The notes under the pieces are model-generated. The model had not been told where the DNA came from. It was given only the letters and a program-made list of their open reading frames with translations, and did not search any database. A DNA stretch of 64,000 bases from Dasypus novemcinctus. Taxonomy: Eukaryota; Chordata; Mammalia; Cingulata; Dasypodidae. Positions 35,300 through 46,683 of this stretch are shown piece by piece. Position 1 is the stretch's first letter; each line of letters starts with the position of its first letter. Where the stretch lies: NCBI RefSeq assembly GCF_030445035.2, contig NC_080680.1, positions 95,547,157 to 95,611,156 on the forward strand, given 5' to 3'. The position numbers and the translations under genes are program-made.

Positions 35300-35676
35300 T
35301 TTTTTTTTTTTAAAGACTTATTTTTATTTATTTAATTCCCCTCCCCTCCCCCGGTTGTCTGTTTTCTGTGTCTTTTTGCTGCGTCTTGTTTCTTTTGTCC
35401 GCTACTGTTGTCATCAGCGGCACGGAAAGTGTGGGCGGCGCCATTCCTCGGCAGGCTGCTCCCTCCTTCGTGCTAGGCAGCTCTCCTTATGGGTGCACTC
35501 CTTGCGCGTGGGGCTCCCCTACGCGGGGGACACCCCTGTGTGGCTCGGCATTCCTTGCGCGCATCAGCACTGCGCATGGGCCAGCTCCACATGGGTCAAG
35601 GAGGCCCGGGGCTTGAACCGCGGACCTCCCATGTGGTAGACAGATGCCCTAACCACTGGGCCAAAGTCCGTGTCCC
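35300..35676 (-). mobile_element. DAS-SINE, near full length
   Basis: The T tract at 35300 is the tail. The tRNA-like head is at the right end, with a B-box match ggttcaagccc at 35619-35609 and a head ending at 35676. It is G+C- and CpG-rich compared with its surroundings. Flanks tgcgttctacc (35289-35299) and tgcattctaac (35677-35687) look like an imperfect 11-base duplication (2 mismatches). This family is diagnostic of armadillos. Confidence 0.92.
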
Positions 35677-35689
35677 TGCATTCTAACTT

Positions 35690-37740
35690 TTGAAATTTTG
35701 CTACTGTTGTTTGCTTTTCACTCTTCTCTGTTTTTGTGTAATTTACGTCTTTTTAAAAACACTTTAGCCCTAGTACAGTTTTAGGGAAGAGTAAAATTAA
35801 ATGCATTGATAATATAAAATCTTTAACCAGAGGATAAGAATTCCTTAAGAAGAATATGTTGTATGTCATTAAACCATTTGAAGATGTGGATATTGGCAGC
35901 TCTGAATTTCTTAGAGGAGATAGCTAGTAATCTTGCAAGGGAAGAGTTAGGAGATTTATTTATGTAGAAAGCACTCTTTACTTAGACTGGGTTACAAATC
36001 AATTCAAATAGTATCATTTTCTAAAGGTCTTTCTCTTCATGCTTGGCATAATATTGCAAACTTCAGTAGTCCATACTTAAGAATATTATTTTAAAAAACA
36101 GAAAATATTTTTATTTTATGTGAGTGCCTGGGGAGATTAAAAGAGACTAGGGAGTATTCATTCATTCTACTCCTTAATACTACCATTTAACAAATAGAAA
36201 GAGGTAAAGCTTTCCAATATCATAATGAAGTCAATATCATACTAATTGCATCTGTTATAAAGAGATACAGAGGGGAAATTGGGCAATTATGAGTGTTGGT
36301 TCTAACAGGACCCTAGGGACCTCTGTTCCATGACTCCTTGCATCTTTTGGATGCCAAATGTGGCTCTGTTCAGTCTCTTCCCAGTATAAGTCTAATGAGC
36401 CAGCACAGGTTTCAGAATGTAACTATTTGCCTGAAAATCTGTGTTGGTTAAGATAGGAGTATCTTGTATCCTATATCATCTTGAATACTCTGTATGGATC
36501 CTCACTTCTCTGACCTTCTCTGTTCCAATTGATGAACATAACTGTGGTTACTCCAGCTTCCCCTGGAGCTCTTTTCTTGATGTTGCAGCCTTTGCAGCTC
36601 TCTTGGACCCCTTACCTGAAACTATAGTCCCTCTTTCCTTTCTCCTTGTTTAGAAATCTGACTTTTGCTTCTGGCTTTCAACCTTCTGTATTTATTATTC
36701 TTGTCCCTAAACTCTGGTTCCATTTATTTTCATCACTCAGGTAAAATTTGAGTTCTTTCCACCAAAAAGTCAGGACATCTGCATTACCATCTTCTCAGTA
36801 ACGAAGACAGCAGTGAACAGAGAAATTTGATAAAAACAGTTGCAGGCTAGTGGTTCCTGCCTTTGGAATAGTGTCTCTATCATGTCCAAGTTGGCCCTTA
36901 CCTGTTGGCAGACACAGTAGATCAAGAGGCTACACAGGTAAGTAAAGGGATCTTTTCACCCTGGAATAGCAGCATCATAGGTTGCCCTAAGATTCTGGAA
37001 GCACCTCATTGGTATCTATAAGATTTACAGTTTTCTAAGAATGAGAAGCCCTTAGGGAGAGGGAAGCACCAAATGTTAGGGTAAGAAATACTAGAAAAAG
37101 GCCCTTGAGTAGGAAAAAAAAAGTACAAAAAAAGTTTAGCTTATAGGGAAGAGCTCTAGATCTGGCTTTGAGGATTTGGGGAAATTTATTATATTAACTG
37201 TTGGTGTCATAGACTGAGGAACCTCCGTAGGGAGAGTTTTGTTCAAAGCATCATATATTGGCTCAGAGAATAAAATAACTTACAATCCTTTTGAAAGCCT
37301 CAGTGAATATGAACTGGCTTATTTGCTCAAGGTAAGGGAAAGCCTAGAGTTTGTCTGTGAGTCTACATCACCCTCTGTTTGGGTCTTAAGAGAGTCTTGT
37401 GCTTTCCAGGACATGGTTATTAGAGTATTCTAAGTCAAAGGAGTCTAATCTTTGTGAGGCATCACATTCCCATTGAGAGATGGATTAGGGAAGAAATAAA
37501 CTTGTGGTTTTCTGATCTCTCAGAAGAAGCTATATAGCTCGAGATGTGTTCCTCACTTAGTACAGAGATCATATGTGATAGTTTCCAGATATCCCTCTTG
37601 TTAAAATTTGAAGAACAAAGCTTCAGTAAGTCTTTTTTTGATTTGAAAGCAGTTTTCTGTAGGTATGGACTCAGAATAAAAATTGGGAAATGGGAACATA
37701 TTTAGACCTTTAAGACTGATAACCAAGAATAATAGAAAAT
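35690..37740. other. Unique intergenic DNA
   Basis: No gene, LINE or SINE that I can recognise. A/T-rich, with short chance open frames only. Confidence 0.5.
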
Positions 37741-37749
37741 GTAAAAATA

Positions 37750-37945
37750 GTTGACTTAATGGAAAGAGCACCAATCTGAGAGCCTGGATACCTTGGCTTT
37801 TGTGCCATATCTTCCTTCAAGACACAGTGTAAATTTACTCAACCACTATACCTTCCTGAACCTTACCTTGCTTATCTTTGAAGGATATGGAGGGATTGGA
37901 CTAAATGAAATTTTCTTAATATTTTTGAGCACCAGAAATAACTGA
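37750..37945 (+). repeat. MIR-like SINE fragment
   Basis: aatggaaagagcaccaatctgagagcc followed by an accttgctta-type segment resembles a degraded MIR (..agagcacgggcttggagtcag..). Confidence 0.45.
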
Positions 37946-38264
37946 AGAGGTTTTTATTTTGTTTTTAAATAGAGGTATCCATATTGTATCCTAGAAAAAT
38001 GAATTTAGTAGATAAGAGGTGGGGACCAAGATTGTGTATTCTTAAAAAATATTTCACTTTATTATGATAAACTTGTCCATAGACTAATATTTACAGGCCT
38101 CTGTAGGCCAGATGATCTTTTAGGTTCTATCCAGCTATAAAACATCATTATTCTTCTATAAAATACAAAATGGGAAGGACAAGTAAGACTAAAGATGCCA
38201 AATTAGGATTTTTAAGGGATTAAATATAAACTTGGTGATAGAAAATCGCTTTCTACTACACTGA

Positions 38265-38490
38265 TTCATGTTGCTATCTCTGGAGTCTAATGCTATAGGT
38301 TTGAATTCTGTCTCAAATGTGAGTCCTTGTGAAAATTATGCAAATATCCTAAGCCTCAGTTGTCTCCTCTATGCAATGGTAATGATAAGAATCTCTGCTT
38401 TTTAGTATTATTTAAGGATTAGGGGAGGCAATCTATGTAAAATGCTTAGTAGTGTGCCTGACATAAAAGAAGTGGCTAGAAAATGTAGGT
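38265..38490 (+). repeat. MIR SINE
   Basis: Clear MIR layout: aggtttgaattctgtct, cctaagcctcagttgtctcct, caatggtaatgataag, atttaaggattaggggagg, atgcttagtagtgtgcctgac. Confidence 0.85.
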
Positions 38491-39036
38491 TAAAAGATGT
38501 TGACCACAGCCAAGACAAAAACTCAAATGCAGGAAGAGAGTGCAGGACTCACTATTTCTATTTCAGAAGAAATGACAAAGAAATACAGGTACATGAGTGT
38601 TCCTTATGTTCTATTATATTCATTCTAAAATGAGAAATTGTGAGGGTTTCTAAAAGAATTTTTGTGAGGAGTTTTAGGCCTTCTCCTAAAAGGATGTAAG
38701 ATTTAGCTCATCTCAGTCCACACATGTATATGTGCTATTGCAGCGATTACTCTGATATGAGGCTGTAGACCTGTCTAAGACTTGTTAATACCAGGGCTGA
38801 ACATGCCAATAACTCCTTGGAAGAGGGTGCTCTGTATAGAAGATTAGCCAGAGAGAAAAAAAGAAAAGAATGAATAATTATGAGGTTCTTGAGGGAAAGA
38901 AGGGGGAATGAACTAGGGTCAGGTAGGAGGTGAATTTAGGATTGGAGGTGATAGCAAGTTTATAGGTAGATTTGGGAGTTATTCATCAGGTTATGTAGAG
39001 TTTTAGAAGAAATCTAGCATTCTAACTCTTCTCCCT

Positions 39037-39038
39037 AG
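39037..39038 (+). other. Candidate splice acceptor upstream of OR1N1
   Basis: tctaactcttctccctag ends here, 20 bases before the OR1N1 ATG. It has a pyrimidine tract and a cttctccctag acceptor of good quality. Confidence 0.6.
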
Positions 39039-39058
39039 CCTCCAGATGCAGCAGAGAC

Positions 39059-40000
39059 ATGGATGGGGAAAACCACTCTGGCATCTCTGAATTTTTCCTC
39101 CAAGGAATATCTGAGTCACCAGAGCAACAGCAGTTACTCTTTGGAATTTTTCTTAGTATGTATCTTGTCACCTTGACTGGGAATGTCCTCATCATCCTGG
39201 CCATTGGCTTTGACACACACCTCCACACCCCCATGTACTTCTTTTTGGTCAACCTGTCTTTTGTTGACATGGGTTTAACATCCTCTACAGTTACCAAGAT
39301 GCTGGCGAATGTGCAGACTCGGCATTATACCATCTCCTATAAGGGTTGCCTTGCCCAAATGTATTTCTTCCTGATGTTTGGTGATCTGGATAGCTTCTTC
39401 CTGGCTGTAATGGCATATGACCGCTATGTGGCCATTTGCCGTCCTCTCTACTACTCCACAGTCATGAGCCCCCGAGTCTGTGCCCTGCTGCTTGCAGTGT
39501 GCTGGGTCCTCACCAACATTGTTGCTCTGACTCACACACTCTTAATGGCTCAGCTGTCCTTCTGTGTTGTTGGGGAAATCGCTCACTTTTTCTGTGACAT
39601 ACTTCCTGTCCTAAAGCTGTCGTGTTCAGACACCCACATCAATGAGATGATGGTGTTTGCCTTAGGAGGCACAGTACTCATTGCTCCCTTTATATGCATT
39701 GTCATCTCCTACATCCACATTGTACTGGCCATTCTGAAAGTCCAAACCCCTGGTGGGAGGACCAAGGCCTTTTCTACTTGCAGTTCCCATCTCTGTGTTG
39801 TCTGTGTGTTCTATGGGACTCTCTTCAGTGCCTATCTGTGCCCACCTTCCGTTGCCTCTGAAGAGAAGGACATTGCTGCAGCTGCAATGTACACTGTGGT
39901 GACTCCCATGCTGAACCCCTTTATCTATAGCCTAAGGAACAAAGACATGAAGGGGGCCCTTAAAAGGCTCCTTAGTCATAGAAAATTTTTTCCCTCTTAG
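39059..40000 (+). CDS. OR1N1: Olfactory receptor OR1N1 orthologue
   Basis: Intact 313-residue odorant receptor, a 7-TM Golf-coupled GPCR of olfactory neurons. NHS glycosylation site at 5-7; GN at 41-42 in TM1; [12 protein letters not shown] at 55-66; [10 protein letters not shown] at 118-127; SY at 217-218; KAFSTCSSHL at 236-245; [12 protein letters not shown] at 283-294. The disulfide cysteines are C97 and C179. SFVDMGLTSSTVTKML, FGDLDSFFLA, DTHINEMMVF and EEKDIAAAAMYT match human OR1N1 as remembered almost residue for residue. The start is the first ATG after a candidate acceptor. It is divergent from OR1N2, 37 kb away, the gap being almost filled by L1 and other repeats. The ligand is unknown. 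Confidence 0.95.
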   Translation: MDGENHSGISEFFLQGISESPEQQQLLFGIFLSMYLVTLTGNVLIILAIGFDTHLHTPMYFFLVNLSFVDMGLTSSTVTKMLANVQTRHYTISYKGCLAQMYFFLMFGDLDSFFLAVMAYDRYVAICRPLYYSTVMSPRVCALLLAVCWVLTNIVALTHTLLMAQLSFCVVGEIAHFFCDILPVLKLSCSDTHINEMMVFALGGTVLIAPFICIVISYIHIVLAILKVQTPGGRTKAFSTCSSHLCVVCVFYGTLFSAYLCPPSVASEEKDIAAAAMYTVVTPMLNPFIYSLRNKDMKGALKRLLSHRKFFPS

Positions 40001-40029
40001 AGACAGTGGCAGCAACGATTAATGAAAAA

Positions 40030-40255
40030 GCAAAGGCCTGGAGTAAGACAAAATTTGCCTCAGATTCAGATCTACCCACACTAGCTATAAGATTGTAATC
40101 AGAGAGGTTTAGTTATCTAACCTCTCTGAGTCTTAATTTTCTCATCTTTAAAATAGAGATGAGAAAACCACTATCTAGTAAGGTGGTTTGGAGGACTAAA
40201 AGAGACAAACTATGAAATGCAACTAGTACAATGGCAATAATAGTAGTTTTTAAAT
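40030..40255 (+). repeat. MIR SINE
   Basis: Contains tttagttatctaacctctctgagtc, ttttctcatctttaaaatag and tggcaataatagtag, a recognisable MIR just 3' of OR1N1. Confidence 0.8.
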
Positions 40256-40329
40256 AAGTAATAATAATTATTATTATTACTGTTATTCTTCATCCATACC
40301 TCACTCAAGAAATCAAACAAGATCTTCTC

Positions 40330-40455
40330 TGACATTCGTTCATTCAACAAATATTTAATGAACATCTACTGAGTGCTGGGAGCTGTTATAAATTCTCGGG
40401 ATATGGCACTGAACCACATAACGCCCCTGCTCTCATGACATTTCAATACCAGGTT
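40330..40455 (-). repeat. L2 LINE 3' end, antisense
   Basis: attcgttcattcaacaaatatttaatg, then catctactgagtgctgggag and ctgctctcatgacattt, the reverse of the L2 3' terminus. Confidence 0.75.
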
Positions 40456-40508
40456 ATTAAAAATGTAAATCATAAAAAATTTTGATACCTGTCTTGGTTA
40501 TAGCACTA

Positions 40509-40535
40509 AATAAAGGTTAAGACTAAAGAAATAAA
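40509..40535 (+). promoter_or_regulatory. Candidate poly(A) signals for OR1N1
   Basis: Two AATAAA hexamers at 40509-40514 and 40530-40535, about 510-530 bases after the OR1N1 stop and the first canonical ones I noticed downstream. Use is unproven. Confidence 0.35.
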
Positions 40536-41366
40536 GGATATACATGCTAGGTTATGCAGAATAGGTAATATGTTTCCCATCAGAAGACTGAAATTCATTG
40601 TTTAGATTTCCAAGCTGGTTGCCCCACTGCCCATGGGTCCCCAACATTTCACAGGGTGTTAGAGCTCCTTGTGCTGCCTTGCCCCCTGCTGTTCAGAAAT
40701 GTTTAATGCAAACTAGTTTTGGTGAATATTAAGTGTAAACATTGCAACCTTTCCTTATTTACTTTCAGGCAATGGTGGAGCAAAGGGATCATCAACTAAT
40801 TGTAAAGGGCAATTAGTTACAGTGATGAAGAAAAGATGCTTATTGGCACACAGGGTTCCTCCTGCCTCCAAGAATCCTAGAAATATTATTTTAAAAACTA
40901 TATACCATGTAATTTTTATTCCTTATGTCTCTTTGATATGGCCATGTAACTATTGGCTGCCTAAACTCTCCCATTACAGTTTATTTCTCAGATCTAACCT
41001 ATCTTCAAATGTTTCATGATTCCTATATCTCCTGTCCCAGGCTTTAGCAGCGGCTGAGTACGAATGCAATTGATTTAGGGCCACATGCCATATTTTAGTA
41101 CTTGGGTTTTACACTTGTTTGGTCATCTGGATTGGGAAGTCCAGATCTCCTTTCCAGATATTCCTCTAGGAGTCTTTGAATGGGTTAGGGAAGGTACTGT
41201 CATAGAATCAGAGCTGGAGCTTGCAACACTGGAGTCCTCTTGCTCTGCTCTCAGTCTAACTCTTGCAATCTGTACCTCCTCGGATATCCTGATCCTGTTG
41301 CTCAGACTCACCCAATCAGCCCCACCATCTTCACTCTTGTTGGTTTTACCAAAAAAACCTAACTCG

Positions 41367-41570
41367 TAACTGCCACAGAATAATACTGGCTATATGCCTT
41401 CTGTTTCCTCTTCCATTGCTACTTCCAGAAGTCCTAATCCATTAACAGTTCAGTACATGTCTGAACTCATTTGGGGCTCGATTGAACCTCTTTCCCAAAG
41501 GCCTCAAGCAAGTCTGGAAATATGGTTGGATATCTGTTTTGGTTGCCCCAGTATTATTCTGTGGCAGTTA
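41367..41570. repeat. Perfect 23-base inverted repeat around 158 bases
   Basis: The left arm 41367-41389 starts taactgccacag. The right arm 41548-41570 ends ctgtggcagtta and is its exact reverse complement, 23/23. About ten bases outside the arms pair partly (7 of 10). The interior has no frame. Candidates are a small non-autonomous DNA element with TA at its ends or a local inverted duplication. I do not recognise the family. Confidence 0.7.
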
Positions 41571-42279
41571 GGAATTAAGTCAGTGCAGAGCATGCATAAA
41601 TCCGCTAAGGGACAGTGTTGCTTGTAACTGTTCAACAGTCTAACATTCTTGGGCCATATCAAGCCAAAACAGTTACTATCATATTCAAAGTTCCAAATCT
41701 ACCCCTTCCTTGATACACATTATTTCACCCATCCCTAATCTCTAATCCCAAACTTTTATTTCATTAAGATCATCAATGTCAAGTAGAGCTAATGTGATGA
41801 TGGAATTAAAATAATTCACACCGAAACACAAGTTGTTTATAAATCTTTGCATTTCAGTGATATAATGTGATTGGAAGGTGCTTATAATTGGAATCAGAGG
41901 TAGGGTGATGGAAAGCTTCATCTATTTGAGGTATTTGCCTTTCTCTTGCTTGGAATTCCTTTAAAAAAAGTAGGTGGTCAGCAACCTGCTCTCTTAAGTT
42001 TGTTACATCTAATCAAAATCATTCAAAGAGTCTAGCCTTCCATTTTGTACTTAGATATCAGTTTATAGGGCCCCAAATAAAAAAATCAATCCTTTTTTCT
42101 ATCACCTACTTCCCATAAATTACTAAGATCTTTCTTTTCTACCTTCAAAAGTATTCTCTTCTCCATTTTTCCAGTGCTATTTTCTTTTATTCAAGCACAT
42201 ATCATCTGTTACCTGGACATTGCAATTAACTTCTGATTGAGCTCCCTGTCTCTAAGCTGTCCAATCCATTGACAAACCA

Positions 42280-42717
42280 TCTGACACACTGAGTATCTGA
42301 GTAATCTTTCTAAAATACAAACATAACCTTGCCAGGTTTAATCCCTTACTCCCATCCTCCACTAGCAGCCAATGCAATGTCTAAACTTCTTAGTGGGGCA
42401 TCCTAGCCCTTTCATAATACAATCCTTGTCTATCTGTCCAGATGCATCTCCTGATGTTTCTTCAACTCATACACACCTATGTCTTAGCAACACCAAACTT
42501 TTTACATTTCCCTGAACTTACCATGCTCTTTCAACACTCTGGTTCACTTTGCCCTTTCTGCTTAGAATGCTGTTTCTCCCATTCTATATCATAATCTTGA
42601 GCCTCTTTCAATAACCCAGATGAAGAATTACTTCTCTTGCAAAGCTCTTGCTGATATCCAGGCAAAGTTATCTAGACCTTCCTTTGTAGTACTATTTATT
42701 TTGCTTTTCTCATTATC
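42280..42717 (+). repeat. L2 LINE 3' region
   Basis: Follows the L2 pattern: taatcccttactcccatcctcc, gcagccaatgcaatgtctaaac, catcctagccctttcataat, tgccctttctgcttagaatgc, aaagctcttgctgatatcc. It appears to resume at about 43920-44060 after younger insertions. Confidence 0.75.
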
Positions 42718-42875
42718 TCTAATGCTCAGTTTCCTCAGCTATAAAATGTAGATAATAACAGTGTATGCTTCATAGGCTATGAGAATTAAAAGAGGTAATA
42801 CAGGTAAAGTTTTTAAAAAATTACATAACACGGCAAACATGCATAATATGCACAATTGTTATTAGTATTCTTCTC
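42718..42875 (+). repeat. MIR SINE
   Basis: tgctcagtttcctcagctat, aatgtagataataacagtg and attaaaagaggtaatac are typical MIR 3' half. Confidence 0.75.
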
Positions 42876-42889
42876 TTTCTTAAATACTT

Positions 42890-43915
42890 TTTAATTTATT
42901 TTTAAAAGATAGATTATATAAAATGTTACGTAAAAAAATATAGGGGATTCCCATATTCCCCACTCCCCACACCTCCCACTTTTCCCACATTAACAACTTC
43001 TTTCATTAGTGTGGTACATTTATTGCAATCAATGAACTCATTTTGGAGAATTTCCACACAGCATGGATTATAGTCTACATGGTAGTTTACACTCTTTCCC
43101 AATTCATTCTGTAGGTTACGGCAGGATATATAATGTCCTGTACCTGTCCTTGCATTTCCATTCAGGACAATTCCAAGTCCTGAAAATGCCCCCGTATTAC
43201 ACCTATTTTTCCCTCTCCCTGCCTTCAGCAACTCCAGTGGCCACTGTCTCCACATCAATGATATAATTTCTTCCATTGCTAGAATCACAAAAAGTCTATA
43301 GTTGAATACCAGTAAGTCCACTTCAGTTCATATTTTAATCCCCAATCCTGAGCATTCTGGGATGGTGATGCTGACTCCACTTCAATTTGAGAGGAGATTT
43401 TGATCCCATATGGCTGATAGATGGGACTCTCTTGCTTGCAGTTGTGGACTGCATTGGTTCTTTGGTGTGGTAATTGTCCATCCTCCCCTCCTTGTTAGTT
43501 GTCCTGGGTGAGTCCAATGAACTGGAGAGTAGGTGTTGCAACTCTGTTGAAGCTTAGGGCTCTTCTGGCATATAGACAGCTGAGATATTCAAGCCTCTTG
43601 ACAAATACCTACCAACTCCACCATCAACTATAGGCTCAAGTAAAGCGAAAAAAAGGGGCATGTGTAGAGAAGTCACATCTTAGTCCAACTCTGTCACACT
43701 CAGATGCACAAACTCCAAAGTAGGGCTCACTGGCAAGGCACCAAAACTCTGGAGCTATTTGCCATGACCAGAGGACTTGGGTGTCTCTGTAGCCCTAAGG
43801 AGCCCCACTATTTGGAGTAGTATCTACTTTAGCTGTCTTTGAGATCCTGCTGAGATGTGCATAAGCGTTACCTCTCTGATGCCCTCCCAACTCATTTTGA
43901 AGTCTCTTAGCCATT
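42890..43915 (-). mobile_element. L1 3' UTR, 5'-truncated insertion
   Basis: About 1 kb of the tail-proximal 3' UTR module of the xenarthran L1 in minus orientation, from the T-rich end (ttaatttatttttaaaagat) through ggcaggatatataatgtcc, gtaagtccacttcagttcat and aagtcacatcttagtcc to ttgaagtctcttagccat. It separates the two parts of an L2. Confidence 0.85.
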
Positions 43916-43919
43916 CTTT

Positions 43920-44065
43920 TAAAGCACTTTTGTACTCTTCTATATGTCTTAGTCCACCTCTCTCTCTACATGATTAGACTCTGATCTTCTTAAGCATGGA
44001 GGCCATGTCTTTGCCCCCTTTGTATGACAGAGCCAGGCTAAATGTCTATCAAACAACAGAATCTG
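43920..44065 (+). repeat. L2 LINE 3' region, continued
   Basis: agcacttttgtactcttcta, tagactctgatcttcttaag and gaggccatgtctttg continue the L2 interrupted at 42717. Confidence 0.6.
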
Positions 44066-44741
44066 TAAATTAGGAAAGACTCACTATTTTTCTGGTATTA
44101 ACTCTAACTTTTTATCCTTAATGGCAAATAAATTAAAATGTACATATGTGAGGTCCCTGCTTTTTACATTTAAAGCTTCTCTTTGAAATAAAAAACCTTC
44201 TTGGATTCAAAGATAATAATCAACCCAACTTTCTGTTTTTTCCTTCCAAAAAGCTAAATGATTCTAATTTTTTAGTTGATACCTTAATCTCTTACCCACT
44301 TTCCATTTGTGACAAAATAGGTTAATTGTTATTTAGTCTTTTAAAATTTATGTGTATCAGAGTTAAAATTGTATGTCTGGTTTTTGTTTGTCCCAAGCTA
44401 AAAGGTAAGTGCTGGAGATCTTGGTTCTAGAAAGTTATAATTCCTCTCTTCTCTGAAAAGTCTGTCTAATGTGAGACTTTGAAAGAATTAATGTTTTTGA
44501 GAAGGATATAAAGTGATCAATTGAAGTGTCAACAATGACTAAGAGTTACAAATATTTTGGCAAGAAAGCATATTCATGGTTTTCAAAATTATAGCAAATT
44601 TTATTCTAAACCCAAGGACATACTTCACTGAGGAAGATCATGAAAATTATTCCTGACATGGCTTGGGAAAATGTCCCAAAATAATGAGTGTATTTCCAAC
44701 AAGGATTTCCAGAAATTCTGTATGCATATTAAAGTCATCAT
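44066..44741. other. Unique intergenic DNA
   Basis: No gene or repeat recognised. Confidence 0.5.
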
Positions 44742-44828
44742 GGGGTGGTGGATGTAGCTCAAGTGGTTGAGCTCCTGTTTCCCATGTTTAAGGCCCTGGT
44801 TTTAATCTCCAGTACCTCTTGAAAAAAA
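44742..44828 (+). mobile_element. Short tRNA-headed DAS-type SINE
   Basis: A tRNA-like unit ggtggtggatgtagctcaag..tggttgag..cctggttttaatctcc followed directly by a short A tail. The A box (gtagctcaagtgg) is good and the B box (ggttttaatctcc) is decayed. Flanks aaagtcatca (44731-44740) and a similar aaagtcagta after the tail suggest a duplication. It lacks the G+C-rich body seen in the longer DAS copies. Confidence 0.75.
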
Positions 44829-44829
44829 G

Positions 44830-45645
44830 TCAGTATGGTATATGCCACTTTGCTTTAGGCTGTCCATATTCAAGGAAAACCAATGGGGGAAAGGGGTGGC
44901 AATAAAAACACTTTCCAACAGGGCTTGATTTTTTTTAATGTGAAAAATCCATTCAGTGCAGGGTCACCAACCCATGCTGAAAATATGATTAAGAGTGTAG
45001 ACTCCTTTAGTGAATGGGCCTGAAAGGGCTAAGCTAATGTTTAGGACCCTGGACAATTGAACTGAAGTGCAGGCAGAGAAACTGAGCTAAATGCTCAGTC
45101 TCACGGGTGGGATTGCCACACAGGGGTCAGGGTGTGCAGCAGTTGGTGAGTATGTTCTGGCTAACCAAGGTATGCTTTAGCTAGACTAACAAGAAAGGTT
45201 CCAACTCTGTCAAGGTTTTGTTTCCAGAACTGATTGGGGCTGAATCTATAGACACAGTGACTTAATGCCTGGAGTTTAATCCTTTCACAAAGAAACCTGA
45301 AATACTGAAAGGCAGCTTTATCAGGTCTTGCTCAAAGGCAACTCTTTGAGTGAATGTTAAACAAGTAGACAGTATGATGCTTTTCTGGTCTGTCTTTCCT
45401 TATACACTCACCTACCAACTCACATATTCATTTCACCTTAGTCAATTGGTTTTAGCTTAAGCCAGAGAAGATATGTTGCTTTATCTTAAGACAGCTGGTT
45501 GCCTTACAATTGGGAATAAAACCTACATGCCTAATGCTCCAGGGTGCCCTTTCTTCCCATACTTACCATCATTCTGGAATCTTTATGCAAGTTCCTGTCT
45601 AGAATTCATATCTGATGCTGAAGGTAGGGAAAGCTAACATTCACT
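44830..45645. other. Unique intergenic DNA
   Basis: No gene or repeat recognised. Confidence 0.5.
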
Positions 45646-45649
45646 ATTC

Positions 45650-45850
45650 CTGTGAATAGTGAATATAGTGCTAAGCCAAGTTCATTGTTGCATTTATTTC
45701 AAACTGAAAATAGGTTATAATTTTTCCCATCTATACAGAAGAAGAAATTGAAGTTCAGAGCAGTTAGGTAAATTGCCCGAGGCCACATAGCTAGTGCTCT
45801 GGTAGATAAAGCTTGTAATTCAGATCTGTCTTTCCCAAATGCTCTTCTCT
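45650..45850 (-). repeat. MIR SINE, antisense
   Basis: agaaattgaagttcagagcag, taaattgcccgaggccacatagctagt and ttgtaattcagatctgtct are the reverse MIR core. Upstream, tagtgctaagccaagttcattgttgcat fits too. Confidence 0.85.
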
Positions 45851-46680
45851 TGTAGCTACATGGTGCTGAACTTCAGAAGCATTTGTGATCCTGTTTATGC
45901 TTAGTTAAGGATAGGTCTGTATAAAGAGATCCAGCTGGTCCTTCACAGAATGGGAACATAAATTCCTTGGACTCAGAATATAATCCTGGAGTCACTAAGC
46001 CAAGCAGAAATTATTTTTAAAGAGATGGACAATAAAGAGATTGAACGAGAAAGGAACCGTATTAAGCTGGGACAATAGACATTTACAGACAATGAATATA
46101 TTTTTGTCTTTCTCATTCCCTACCTGGATTGAGGCTGTTTTCTGATTGAAACTCACACTTTCAGTCAGAAAGTTTTATAGCTAACAGATCTGAGAGTGAA
46201 TTGCTAAATGAAGGTTATTGTAGTCAAGAATGATGATCAGTGTTCCCAAAACCAGGAAGAAGCCTTAAATCCATAAAGGTAGCAGCTGAAATCAATGCAA
46301 TGGATAGTTTCTTGGAGGCATAAAGGGCCCTATATAGTTTCTTCTCCTGATCCAACAATAATCCTAACAACAACTTTATATGCCAGAGCAGCCTTGTTAT
46401 CCAATCTCTTCCGAGGATTCATGGGAACTAATTCCCAGGAAATAACAGGAAAGAAATACATTTTACTAGCTGGGTACTTTCTATATTTAATAGGCAGAGC
46501 AATAACCAACTCAGGAATTGCATTTTATAATAAAGACTTGTAAGAAAAGGAGAGAATGACTAAGGAATGCAAATTAAGGGACCAAATATTTACCGAGCAG
46601 TTATTTCAAGCTGGGCTTAAGATTAGGGGTCTAGCATCTGGGTTTATGTAAATACATGTGTCTGTTAAAAAGGAGAGCAA
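45851..46680. other. Unique DNA 3' of OR1J4
   Basis: No repeat recognised. An 82-codon frame at 46295-46543 has no known domain and is probably chance. Confidence 0.5.
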
Positions 46681-46683
46681 ATA

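Noticed and set aside
46295-46543. 82-codon plus-strand frame near OR1J4
   Set aside because: Looked for a membrane-protein match because of the hydrophobic stretch, but no motif is recognised and the length is within chance for this composition.
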